A stretch of DNA of 64,000 nt from Rhodopirellula islandica (GTDB taxonomy: Bacteria > Planctomycetota > Planctomycetia > Pirellulales > Pirellulaceae). Each line of letters opens with the position of its first letter. Position 1 is the first letter of the stretch. Both the position numbers and the translations under genes were made by a program. The stretch is from NCBI RefSeq assembly GCF_001027925.1, contig NZ_LECT01000017.1, positions 62,001 through 126,000 of the forward strand, in the 5' to 3' direction. Shown here piece after piece: positions 1-8,383 of this stretch. Below the pieces are notes generated by a model. That model searched no databases. It saw only the letters and a program-made list of their open reading frames with translations, and was not told the DNA's origin.

Positions 1-1627
1 CTTTCAACCCCGTCGTGATTGAATCACCGGTTTCAACATGAACGCCATCCGCTGCCAATTCGTTGCGAATCGTTTTCCAGCCCGCGCCTCCTGGACGAAT
101 CTTCCGATAGAATTTTCGTAGCGTTTCACGATCGGTCGGTGGAGTGATGATCGTGGCCAACATCCACGCTAGGGTCGTGATCACAACGCCAAACAACAGT
201 TGTTGCCAGGAACGGAGTTCCGGCAACCCTGTGTGCACATACCCAAATTGAAAGAACATCGCGACCGCCAACGAAACCGCCATCCCGGTGATCTCCGTGA
301 ACGCATTGATCCGCCACCAAAACCATCGCAAGATGTAAATCAGCCCAGTGCCTGCACCGATCTGCAGGATGATGCTGAAGCTTTCCATCGCACTTTCCAG
401 CATCAATGCGACCGCACCGGCGACGATCATCAGCCCCACGGTGGCCCAGCGTCCCGTGGCGACCAAGCGATGTTCGCTGGCTTCTGGATTGACAAATCTG
501 CGGTAGAAATCGTGAGCAATGTAGGAGGCCCCCCAATTCAAGTGCGTTGAGATGGTGGACATGAAAGCTGCAATCAAACTCGCAATCACAATGCCCAGCA
601 GACCGCTGGGCAAGTACGTCAACATCGCCGGGTAGGCGAGGTCATCTTGGACCAATTGGGGATCAACGCCAGGGAAGGCGACTTGAATGCTTTCTAGACT
701 TGGGAAAACGACGATGGATGCGAGTGCCACAATGATCCATGGCCAAGGACGCAGCGAGTAGTGGGCTGCTTGAAACAACAGCGTGGCCAGGGTCGCATCC
801 CTCTCACTCCGTGCACCTAACATTCGCTGAGCCACATAGCCACCGCCACCCGGTTCGGAGCCTGGGTACCATCCGCTCCACCACTGCACCGCAAAAGGCA
901 TGATGATTAGCGGAATCAATGCGTCCATGTCGCTGAAGTCGGGCAGCAACGCTGTCTTGGATCGCACTTCTTCGTGCTGAAGCAGGTTGGTAAAACCGCC
1001 GACTTCCGGCAAGTTGCAAACGACGTAGGCCGCAGCGATCGCTCCGAACATGGCCACGAAAAACTGAAAGCAATCCGTCAGGATCACGCCCCGCAGTCCT
1101 CCCAGCAAGGTGTAGACAACGGTGATGGTTCCGGTGACAAGCACCACTTGAATGGGTGTCGCGCCGACCAAGACGCCGCCTAACTTGATCCCCGCCAAAA
1201 TCACGTTGGCCATGACCAAACAATTGAAAACGACCCCCAGATAGATCGCTCGGAATCCACGCAGAAACCCCGCGGTTTTGCCACTGTAGCGAAGTTCGTA
1301 AAACTCCAAGTCCGTCGAAACGCCGCTGCGTTTCCAAAGTCTGGCGTAGACAAACACGGTCAGCAGTCCGGTCAGCAGGAATGCCCACCAAACCCAGTTT
1401 CCGCTGACGCCATCTCGACGGACGATGCCAGTGACCAAGTTCGGCGTGTCGGCAGCAAACGTGGTGGCGACCATTGAGATGCCCAGCATCCACCAGCTCA
1501 TCTGCCCGCCAGCCAAGAAGTATTCCGAAAAGCTCTTGCCCGCCCGGCGACTCGCGAAAAGTCCAATGGACGTCGTGATGACAAAGAACGCAACAATGAT
1601 CGCGTAGTCAATGGATGAAAGTGCCAT
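1..1627 (-). CDS. Sodium:solute symporter family (SSS) transporter, 3' end beyond window
   Basis: Inner-membrane Na+-coupled solute uptake is the expected role; the substrate is not deducible. The frame is open from the ATG at 1627 to base 1 (542 codons) and its stop lies left of the window. It begins MALSSIDYAIIVAFFVITT (TM1), followed by the SSS signature region SEYFLAGGQMSWWMLGISM and then FAADTPNLVTGIVRRDG, a pattern of planctomycete members of this family. Many hydrophobic segments follow. It lies 193 bp downstream of a GH20 hexosaminidase on the same strand, so it may import the amino sugar released by that enzyme, but this is inference from neighbourhood only. Frameshifted readings of the region are shadows. 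Confidence 0.85.
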   Translation of the reverse strand, partial: MALSSIDYAIIVAFFVITTSIGLFASRRAGKSFSEYFLAGGQMSWWMLGISMVATTFAADTPNLVTGIVRRDGVSGNWVWWAFLLTGLLTVFVYARLWKRSGVSTDLEFYELRYSGKTAGFLRGFRAIYLGVVFNCLVMANVILAGIKLGGVLVGATPIQVVLVTGTITVVYTLLGGLRGVILTDCFQFFVAMFGAIAAAYVVCNLPEVGGFTNLLQHEEVRSKTALLPDFSDMDALIPLIIMPFAVQWWSGWYPGSEPGGGGYVAQRMLGARSERDATLATLLFQAAHYSLRPWPWIIVALASIVVFPSLESIQVAFPGVDPQLVQDDLAYPAMLTYLPSGLLGIVIASLIAAFMSTISTHLNWGASYIAHDFYRRFVNPEASEHRLVATGRWATVGLMIVAGAVALMLESAMESFSIILQIGAGTGLIYILRWFWWRINAFTEITGMAVSLAVAMFFQFGYVHTGLPELRSWQQLLFGVVITTLAWMLATIITPPTDRETLRKFYRKIRPGGAGWKTIRNELAADGVHVETGDSITTGLK

Positions 1628-1820
1628 GTCCCTGCACAGTTAGATGTTGAGGTGGAAGCGTCGAGAGATCAGTCAAAGAATTGGTCTTCGCGGAATGGAT
1701 CCAGCGGCCTGGCGTCACACCAGTGGGTTCGCGTCCTTCCACTGTCATGGGAACATCGAAGTTGCTCCGAGACGATTTCCTCGCGGGTCCCTTCGAAGGT
1801 CGTCCCTGGCAACCATGAGC

Positions 1821-3926
1821 TCAGAAGACTTGCACTTCGATAATCTTCGAGAACGAATTGAACACGTAGCCTTTGTTGCCATGCGATCGAATTTGAACGT
1901 AGCGAACCTTGCGGGGTGAGAAGCGATGTTCGGCAGGAGTCGTTGGATCTTCGGGCTTCTCCAGTCGCGTCGCCACCTCCTCGAAGTCGACTCCGTCGGT
2001 GGACGTCGCCACGCTGTACTTCTCAAACGATCCCGCAATGCTGTAGGCAAACACGTTGATCTGTTTCACCGTTTGGACACCTCCCAAATCAATCGTCAGT
2101 TGGATTGGTTCGGGATCCGCGGGGTAACCCAGGTAGAAACCAAGGTTGTCGGTTCCTCCATCGGTGATTCGCTCCACGGAAAAGGGCGGTCCAGACGTCG
2201 CACTCGAGGTGACCGGTTGGTGCAACGCGAGATTCGGTTGACCATTCACTTTGATCAGGTTGCGTCGGCTCCCGTGACCAACCCGCTCCCGTCCCGAAAA
2301 GGCGGTGGCGCGGACCGTGGCGCTCTTGGTCAATTCCAAGGGTGACTCGTAGACGGCGGAGTCCAGCGACGGTTCGGTACCATCCGTCGTGTAATGAATC
2401 TCGAAATCCAAGGGCGAACCACTCTCCATTTCCGCCATCCCCAACGAGACCATTGTCGATTGTTCAAAGACGCCGTCCGCTGGGACGAGCAAATTCTTGG
2501 CATCGATTGAAACGGGGTAGAACGCTGCCGTCCTTGCCTTCTCGGTCAACGACGACCGACTCTCGAAGTCGTCGTGATTTCGCTCAAGGCTCGGGTTCCA
2601 CGCGACTTCGGCAAATGGAATCAAACGTGGGATTGTCTGCGGCGAGAAATTTTCTTCACGGCCTTCCCACCATGGCATGCAGAATCCAATCAGCTTGTCC
2701 GTGGGAGCGACTTCGACCGGATCGGCGTAGGTTCGAATTTCCGGATTCACATGTTTGAATGTCGTCAGCGACATGGTTTCATAAATGTGCTGAGGCGACG
2801 TCATCGTGAAGTTGGTGCGTGGATAGTGATCGACCAGGTACAGGGGATCCCATGCCGCATTGATCACGCGGTGTCCGTCCCGGATCATTTCATCGGCCGG
2901 GTAGTTGATGGTTCGCCAATTGAGATGGATGACTTCCGGATGGACTCGATTGTCACCGGTTCCAGGACGAGGTCCTTCCCACACCAGAGTCTCTTTCCCT
3001 TTGGACTTCAAATACGCGTGCAGTTCATTGATCAAGTCGCGTTGCAGATTCTCAGGCACCCCAAATGCCTCATCCCCGCCGATGTGAATGTACGGCGAGG
3101 ACGAAAAGACAGCCATCATTTCATCCAGCAGCGTCTTGATGCCTTCCAGTGCCGTTTCGGACTGGGTCAAATCCGTTCCCGTCTTTCCAAAAACATCTGG
3201 ATAGGCCCGGCGCAACAGTTCGGAGTGTCCAGGAACTTCTAACTCGGGAATGATTGTGACACCACGCTCCACCGCGTAGCGTTCCAGGTCCTGGAACTCT
3301 TCCAAAGAAATCACACCGTCCCAAAGTTTTGGGAACGCGGTCGAAGGAAACGCGATTCGCTGGTCGTCGGTGAGGTGCAATTGAACCGAGTCGACTTTGT
3401 AGAACCAAAGCAAATCGATTGTCTCTTTCAAGAGCTCGACGCTGTGGGGATTTCGCCCCATGTCAATCATCAGATTTCGATAGCTGAGTTGCGGCGAGTC
3501 TTCGATCCGCAGTTGCGGGATCGACTTCAAATTGTCGCTGCCGACCAACTGAAGCAACGTTGCGGTCGCGTGAGCCAGCCCCTTGACGGTCGAAGCTGTC
3601 ACCTGAATCTGATTGGACGTGACTGCGATCGAGTAGGCTTCTTCCGAGAGGTCCGCCGAATGGGTGAATGTCAACAAAGCATGTTCACCGCCTGCAAATT
3701 GCAGTTGATGATCCCCGGCCGTCATCCAGTTTAAACGCTCCCCAAATATCGTCAGATGCTTGGCCCACCCAGCATCTTCAGGCATCTTTGCGGTGAGGAT
3801 CTTTGGAAGAACCAATGGGGGTCCTGGTTGGGATTCCATTTTGAGTGGCAGCGGAACCAAGGAAGGATCCGCGGCGGAAACGGATGACGCCAACAACAGA
3901 AAAGCGAACAGGCAACGGAGAATCAT
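1821..3926 (-). CDS. Secreted GH20 beta-N-acetylhexosaminidase with C-terminal F5/8-type domain
   Basis: Hydrolyses terminal N-acetylhexosamine residues from chitooligosaccharides or glycans by substrate-assisted catalysis. I chose the ATG at 3926 because it starts a clean signal peptide (MILRCLFAFLLLASSVSA, residues 1-18); an upstream in-frame Met at 4028 would spoil it. Domains: GH20 N-terminal domain (about 25-145), TIM barrel with the hallmark HIGGDEAFG (281-289, catalytic pair D285-E286), a chitobiase-type C-terminal beta domain (about 490-555, HYTTDGTEPS), and a discoidin/F5-8C-like carbohydrate-binding domain (about 565-701). Length 701 aa, normal for a multidomain GH20. The SSS transporter follows on the same strand. 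Family confident; exact substrate unknown. Confidence 0.92.
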   Translation of the reverse strand: MILRCLFAFLLLASSVSAADPSLVPLPLKMESQPGPPLVLPKILTAKMPEDAGWAKHLTIFGERLNWMTAGDHQLQFAGGEHALLTFTHSADLSEEAYSIAVTSNQIQVTASTVKGLAHATATLLQLVGSDNLKSIPQLRIEDSPQLSYRNLMIDMGRNPHSVELLKETIDLLWFYKVDSVQLHLTDDQRIAFPSTAFPKLWDGVISLEEFQDLERYAVERGVTIIPELEVPGHSELLRRAYPDVFGKTGTDLTQSETALEGIKTLLDEMMAVFSSSPYIHIGGDEAFGVPENLQRDLINELHAYLKSKGKETLVWEGPRPGTGDNRVHPEVIHLNWRTINYPADEMIRDGHRVINAAWDPLYLVDHYPRTNFTMTSPQHIYETMSLTTFKHVNPEIRTYADPVEVAPTDKLIGFCMPWWEGREENFSPQTIPRLIPFAEVAWNPSLERNHDDFESRSSLTEKARTAAFYPVSIDAKNLLVPADGVFEQSTMVSLGMAEMESGSPLDFEIHYTTDGTEPSLDSAVYESPLELTKSATVRATAFSGRERVGHGSRRNLIKVNGQPNLALHQPVTSSATSGPPFSVERITDGGTDNLGFYLGYPADPEPIQLTIDLGGVQTVKQINVFAYSIAGSFEKYSVATSTDGVDFEEVATRLEKPEDPTTPAEHRFSPRKVRYVQIRSHGNKGYVFNSFSKIIEVQVF

Positions 3927-4455
3927 GATGCAATCAGCAAGAGGTGAAACAAAGGTGTGGTCGAATCGAATGAGAGCGAACGAAATCCGCCATGTCGTTT
4001 GACTCAAAGACGCGACCAAGCACAGCAATCAGCGTCCAGAAACGGTGGTCCACTGGCGAAACAAAAGGCAGGCCGCCTTGGTCCTAGAATAAGTTCAATC
4101 CGAGAATTCATCGACAGGAGAAAATGCCAGTGTGGCTTTGACCCCCGTAACAAGTGATTTGAGATTGCCACTTTGCCAACCTCCCAATGAACGCGACGTT
4201 CATCGGTCCCAAGTTGAACACGCCGCCGCCAATTTCCATTCGCGGTAAGTCAATAGACTCGCAACCAAGTCATTGCCACGACGCCTCCGCCGAGGAACTG
4301 GATGAGCAAAGACGCGGTGGCATGACCGTTCGAATTGTTTCCAGGAAATGCAAGAAAGTCTCGGTTTCGATGAGGGGCAAACGTGGCGAATTTCGCAGGG
4401 GCAACTGAGGTGAGGAATGCTTCACCCGTTCGCCCCCTTTTCTGATGAAACTGCG
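3927..4455. other. Divergent intergenic region, no gene seen
   Basis: About 530 bp between the divergent GH20 gene and the ankyrin-protein gene. It must hold both promoters. Short ORFs in it have no recognisable domain or signal peptide and I see no convincing -35/-10 pair, tRNA or terminator. The ankyrin gene may start at 4417 rather than 4456, which would trim this interval. Confidence 0.5.
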
Positions 4456-5649
4456 ATGAATACCCCGATCACACCATGGCTGAAACTTGCAATCCCGTTC
4501 GTCCTTCCCGCCCTGTTGGCTGCTGTGTCCCTGCATGCCACCGAACCGTTCGAGACGCGGAAGCCAACCCGCGAACTGCAAACGCAGCTCTTGGAGGTGA
4601 ATCCGAATTGGTCTGAAAGGATGCCTGATCAATCTGCGCTTGCCTCGTTGAGATCCGTCGATGATGAAGTCGCTTTGATCCAGACGCACTTCCGACTTGT
4701 GTTGGACCAACTCATGGCGGCAAACGTCGATGATCTCACTGAATCACAGAGCGAAGAACGCGCGCGAAACATCGAGCGACTTCGCGAGTACACGCTGGCC
4801 GGCGTCTTTCCACAGAACGTCTTTGTCGCCGGTCGACGCCCCGTCTTCATCGACCCGTGGGGAACGCACTGCGCCGTCGGTCACCTGATCGCGACGTCAG
4901 GTCATCCGCAACTGGCACGGCTGATTGACCGAGAGCATCGCCTGGACGTGCTGGGCCGAATCGAGACCGACGGCCTCACTGAATGGCAGTTGGCCTCTGG
5001 ACTTCGCGTCCAAGAGTTGGCGTTGATTCAACCTCACTACGAATTTCGAAACAACAGCCAAACGATTCAGTACCCAACCGAGGTGGAGTCATTGATTCTG
5101 GGGGACTCAGCAGAGATCCTGGAGGCACTCAAGAGTGGAAAACTGACGGTGAACAACCGCTGCGGAGGGAAGACGCTACTGCATTTTGCGGCGGCTTCGG
5201 GGGACCTGGAGTTGGTGAAACATTTGGTGGACTTGGGGGCTGATCTGCACGCGGTTTCAACACGGGGTTGCGACGAAAGTGAAATCGCCAAAGGCGGTAG
5301 GTACAAACGCTTTGAAGTTCGGTGGAATGCCTCGACGGAAGTCACGCCAGGGAAACGCTACGCGGATGGTGGGCGGGTTTACGAAACGGTCCAAGGATCG
5401 TTTGTCGCCGATGTCCTTCAAGACTTCTTCGGTGGCATGGTCGGCAAGAACGCACTGCACTATGCAACCGCGGAACCACGCATGGCAAAGCTCGGCCACT
5501 CCAAGCACTTGTACTACAGCAACGGATTTCAGCACCGAATTGGCAATCGCGATGCCTCCACCAATCCTTTGGACTCACTCAAGGAAGGCCGAGCGGCAGT
5601 TGCGACGTGGCTTCAGGAACAAGGGCTTTCTGAAGGAGGGCTTGAGTAG
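4456..5649 (+). CDS. Secreted ankyrin-repeat protein with 'WGTHCAVG' domain
   Basis: Function unknown; ankyrin repeats normally bind protein partners. The ATG at 4456 gives a signal peptide (hydrophobic LKLAIPFVLPALLAAVSL, then HATEPF). An in-frame ATG at 4417, with GAGG six bases before it, would add 13 residues (MLHPFAPFSDETA) and is a real alternative. The central part carries FIDPWGTHCAVGHLIATSG, a conserved segment I have seen in front of ankyrin repeats in other bacteria, with no known function. Then comes a good ankyrin repeat (GGKTLLHFAAASGDLELVKH...LVDLGADLHA) and a degenerate one (GKNALHYAT). 397 aa from 4456. It stands alone, followed by a dispersed palindromic repeat. Confidence 0.8.
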   Translation: MNTPITPWLKLAIPFVLPALLAAVSLHATEPFETRKPTRELQTQLLEVNPNWSERMPDQSALASLRSVDDEVALIQTHFRLVLDQLMAANVDDLTESQSEERARNIERLREYTLAGVFPQNVFVAGRRPVFIDPWGTHCAVGHLIATSGHPQLARLIDREHRLDVLGRIETDGLTEWQLASGLRVQELALIQPHYEFRNNSQTIQYPTEVESLILGDSAEILEALKSGKLTVNNRCGGKTLLHFAAASGDLELVKHLVDLGADLHAVSTRGCDESEIAKGGRYKRFEVRWNASTEVTPGKRYADGGRVYETVQGSFVADVLQDFFGGMVGKNALHYATAEPRMAKLGHSKHLYYSNGFQHRIGNRDASTNPLDSLKEGRAAVATWLQEQGLSEGGLE

Positions 5650-5684
5650 TCGCGGTCAAGAAAACAACGTCCGCCAGTTCGCAT

Positions 5685-5888
5685 GTTAAGCCGGTACGCA
5701 GGTGTCTTCGGGGATGTGAGCCGTTTGGCGTTCGCCACGGTTCCCGCGCACAACCGGGGCGAACGCTGGACTGCGAAATGTTTGATGTTGGTGTTTGGAT
5801 AGCGAATGCAATTTTTCTTCCGGCTCCTGTCTTCCTTCATCCCGCCGTGGCCATGGTCATGCCCGATCATTCCTGCCGTCCTGCTTAG
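5685..5888 (+). repeat. Dispersed palindromic repeat, copy A (with internal insertion)
   Basis: Copy A of a repeat family also found at 39078-39206 (opposite orientation) and 47928-48058. The left end GTTAAGCCGGTACGCAGG and the right end TCCTGCTTAG match the CTAAGCAGGT/ACCTGCTTAG ends of the other copies. The core (GTGAGCCGTTTGGCGTT near 5717, then AACCGGGGCGAACGC near 5752) corresponds closely to the reverse complement of copy B. Between about 5766 and 5850 it holds some 75-85 bp that B and C lack. Not recognised as a known IS or REP class. Confidence 0.75.
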
Positions 5889-6217
5889 CGTCAATCAACT
5901 TCGATGCCCGCCGTGTCGACGTCCGATGAGCAAGGACCGGTATTCCAAAGCGGTGGCATTCTGCTCAGCAACAAGCGAACGAGAACGGCGTGTCACTGGC
6001 AAAATCAATTGGTCGCAAATCCCCCCAAATAGTTGCTTTCAGCTTCCGATAGCACTAGGTTAGCGATGGGGGCTCGCTCATTGTGAAGCGCGAATGGGGC
6101 TGAGAGGACGCTTTTTGAATCACAGTTTTTTGCGTGACGCTTTTCTGTGGACGTCGTTTGCTGCCGTTTGTGAGTTGAGTTCGCTGTCAGTTGTGTTTTC
6201 ATTTTCAAGGAGTCGTG
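5889..6217. other. Intergenic region upstream of small lipoprotein gene
   Basis: Some 330 bp between repeat copy A and the lipoprotein gene. It contains a segment at 5921-5962 that resembles 8078-8119 (shared GTCCGATG.GCAAGGACC, then GGCATTC at the same spacing). A G/T-rich stretch leads to a good Shine-Dalgarno AAGGAG at 6207-6212. No ORF with recognisable features. Confidence 0.4.
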
Positions 6218-6385
6218 ATGAAAGTCAGTTGGTTGGTTGTTTTATTGTGCTGTGGGACTTTTGGGGCGCTCGGTTGCACGAGTGAGGAAGTCTCTGTCGT
6301 TGATGAGTCGGGCATGACGCCGGAACAACAAGCGGCGCAGCAGGCCTACGTTGAAGAGATGGACGGCCCCCCTCCAACAGAATGA
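6218..6385 (+). CDS. Small lipoprotein, 55 aa
   Basis: A very short secreted lipoprotein: MKVSWLVVLLCCGTFGALGC is a type II signal peptide with lipobox GALGC, followed by a mature part of about 36 residues that is acidic and Gln-rich (TPEQQAAQQAYVEEM, ending PPPTE). The start at 6218 is fixed by AAGGAG at 6207-6212; the longer reading from 6191 breaks the signal peptide. Such tiny lipoproteins with a 'TPEQ...Y' tail are common next to DUF1559 genes in planctomycetes (from memory of the family), and a DUF1559 gene lies 286 bp downstream here. Function unknown. Confidence 0.72.
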   Translation: MKVSWLVVLLCCGTFGALGCTSEEVSVVDESGMTPEQQAAQQAYVEEMDGPPPTE

Positions 6386-6671
6386 CGGCTTGTTGCTGCA
6401 ATGATGCATTGCAAGCCAGCCCAACGTTACCAGCCCCACGCGTCAGTGAGTGACTACGTGCCTTGCTTGCGCTGCGGTCTGGTAAATCAACGTCGGAAAG
6501 AGTTTTGGATCTAGGTGGCGAACGCTGTGTTCCTGCCTCGCCATGGTGGTCCGGTAACGACGGACCAGTCGCAACAGGAGTCGGCGGATCCAATGGAAAC
6601 ACGGTTCCTGTTCTCTCATCGCGAGTTCATCGCGACGCTTTTCTTTTCGGGAAATTTTGGAGATAGATTCC

Positions 6672-7871
6672 ATGAGATTTCATCAACGATCGGCATTCAC
6701 GCTGGTCGAATTGCTGGTGGTCATCGCGATCATCGGCGTCTTGGTCGGTTTGTTATTGCCGGCCGTGCAGGCTGCTCGTGAAGCCGCTCGTCGCATGAGT
6801 TGTAGTAACAACTTCAAGCAGATTGGGCTCGCCACGCACAACTATCATTCTGCGTACAACCAGTTGCCGCAACACATGACGGGCAACACGCGTACCTACA
6901 CCAATGATTCGACAATTTGCAATCGTCTATACATCAGCGCGCAAGTCGGTCTGACGCCCTTTTTCGAGCAACAAGGGTTGTGGGAACAGATTAGCAATCC
7001 GTTTGATCGCAACGGAGACGGTGTTTTGGCCTATCCTCCGGACAGTCCGCCCATGGGGCCCGGTCCGTGGCAGACCTACTATCCGCCTTGGATGACAGAG
7101 ATACCGATGCTGCGTTGTCCGAGCGATCCAGGGCGGGGACTCCCGGCACTGGGACGCTGCAACTACGCCGTGTGTGTCGGCGACGTCATTGAATTGGTTC
7201 ACAGCGGCGGTAAAAACGAAAGCGGGATCTACGATGGATCCGTCGGAATCGACACGGACGAAGCCGCGATTCGAGCAGGCAACGGTTCGAACGATAGCAA
7301 CCGCGCGAGTGCGGCTCGAAGTCGCAACCGCGGGTTGTTTTGGGTGCGGCACAAAACCGCCTTTCGTGACTGCCTCGACGGTTTGTCGAACACGATCGCA
7401 ATGGGGGAGATCGCTACGATTCTCGGTGGTCGTGAGATCATCTCCGAGTTCATTCTCAACGGCCCTGACACGGTCACGACAGACCCTGCCGCCTGTGATC
7501 AGTTTGTTGACCCGCAACGGCCTCAATTTTGGTTAACGACGGCCACGGTCGGCGGAGGCAACCAGATTCGTGGCGGACGTTGGGCCGACGGACGGATCCA
7601 GTACACGGCGTTCCAGACGATTAAGCCGCCCAACAGTCTAAGTTGTTTTCGTGGCGGGGACGCTTCGCAAGGAATCTCGTCGGCCTCCAGTCGGCATCAA
7701 GGTGGTGCTCACGTCCTGATGGGTGATGGTGCCGTTCGATTCATCACCGACAGCATTGAATCTGGAAACCAGGCGATCACACCGGCTCATTCCGGAGCTG
7801 AGAGCTCGTTCGGATTGTGGGGAGCTTTAGGAACCAGAGGCAGTCGCGAGATTGTCTCTCTCGAGCAGTAA
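6672..7871 (+). CDS. DUF1559 domain protein with type IV pilin-like leader
   Basis: The N-terminus is a prepilin-type methylation motif (AFTLVELLVVIAIIGVLVG) with glutamate at the usual +5 position, followed by AVQAAREAARRMSC, the start of the DUF1559 (SBP_bac_10) domain. The C-terminus has the DUF1559 closing motif (HQGGAHVLMGDGAVRF). 399 aa, typical length. Planctomycetes carry dozens to hundreds of such pseudopilin-like proteins; they are presumed to be surface or fibre proteins but the role is not established. The ATG at 6672 starts directly before the leader (MRFHQRS), preceded by TGGAG. A strong terminator lies 28 bp after the stop. Confidence 0.93.
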   Translation: MRFHQRSAFTLVELLVVIAIIGVLVGLLLPAVQAAREAARRMSCSNNFKQIGLATHNYHSAYNQLPQHMTGNTRTYTNDSTICNRLYISAQVGLTPFFEQQGLWEQISNPFDRNGDGVLAYPPDSPPMGPGPWQTYYPPWMTEIPMLRCPSDPGRGLPALGRCNYAVCVGDVIELVHSGGKNESGIYDGSVGIDTDEAAIRAGNGSNDSNRASAARSRNRGLFWVRHKTAFRDCLDGLSNTIAMGEIATILGGREIISEFILNGPDTVTTDPAACDQFVDPQRPQFWLTTATVGGGNQIRGGRWADGRIQYTAFQTIKPPNSLSCFRGGDASQGISSASSRHQGGAHVLMGDGAVRFITDSIESGNQAITPAHSGAESSFGLWGALGTRGSREIVSLEQ

Positions 7872-7899
7872 CCGCACGCTCAAGACCAGCAATGACACG

Positions 7900-7941
7900 A
7901 ACGAGCCGGGTTGCGAATCTTTGCTTCCCGGCTCGTTTTTT
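7900..7941 (+). terminator. Rho-independent terminator of the DUF1559 gene
   Basis: Perfect 11-bp stem AACGAGCCGGG (7900-7910) / CCCGGCTCGTT (7927-7937), 16-nt loop, running into a T6 tract (7936-7941). Ends the transcript of the DUF1559 gene and isolates it from the metal-efflux locus. Confidence 0.9.
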
Positions 7942-8077
7942 GGGTGGACTCGACCCAGCCGGTATCGCGTGGAATTGAGGCCGCTTTCGGAAAACAATCA
8001 TTTTGAAAGCGAGAGGAAAGTGTCGCCGCAATTCCGCTCATTCAGCCGTCGGCAGCTTTGATTTCCACCTTGTGATC

Positions 8078-8119
8078 GTCCGATGCGCAAGGACCAGCAA
8101 TTGGGGGCCGAGGCATTCG
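8078..8119. repeat. Short diverged repeat, partner of 5921-5962
   Basis: GTCCGATGCGCAAGGACC here against GTCCGATGAGCAAGGACC at 5921 (17 of 18 identical), followed in both by GGCATTC after the same number of bases. Both copies are intergenic. No known family recognised. Confidence 0.4.
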
Positions 8120-8235
8120 GGGCCGTTCGCTTGGTTCTGACTTTCGTAGGCAGTCGTGATGAGTCACTGACTTGCCGCGAATGCATGCTGGATCGCGCCG
8201 GTACGGGCTCGTGTTGGTCCAACGCGAGAGTGGCA

Positions 8236-8325
8236 TGCCAATTTTCTTGATTGGCACAATCGTTACAGCCTGATCCTCGGAGGGGAGGATTCGTTCGGGT
8301 TATCGCGATCGTGCGTGATGCACGA
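8236..8325 (+). promoter_or_regulatory. Cluster of inverted repeats upstream of the metal-efflux locus
   Basis: Three inverted repeats lie within 90 bp just before the TolC-type gene: GCCAAT-N7-ATTGGC (8236-8254), ATCCTC-N6-GAGGAT (8273-8290) and TCGTGC-N5-GCACGA (8309-8325), all with perfect arms. They could be operators for a metal-responsive repressor or hairpins in the leader. No regulator gene lies next to the locus, so the binding protein is unknown. Confidence 0.4.
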
Positions 8326-8383
8326 GTCGTGTCAAACCGATGAACGCAATGGGCTAGTGTCGAATCATGGGAAAGGTGTCGCG

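Noticed and set aside
2715-2740. Possible tRNA T-arm (GGTTCGAATTTCC)
   Set aside because: Lies inside the GH20 coding sequence and no acceptor or D-arm partners can be paired around it.
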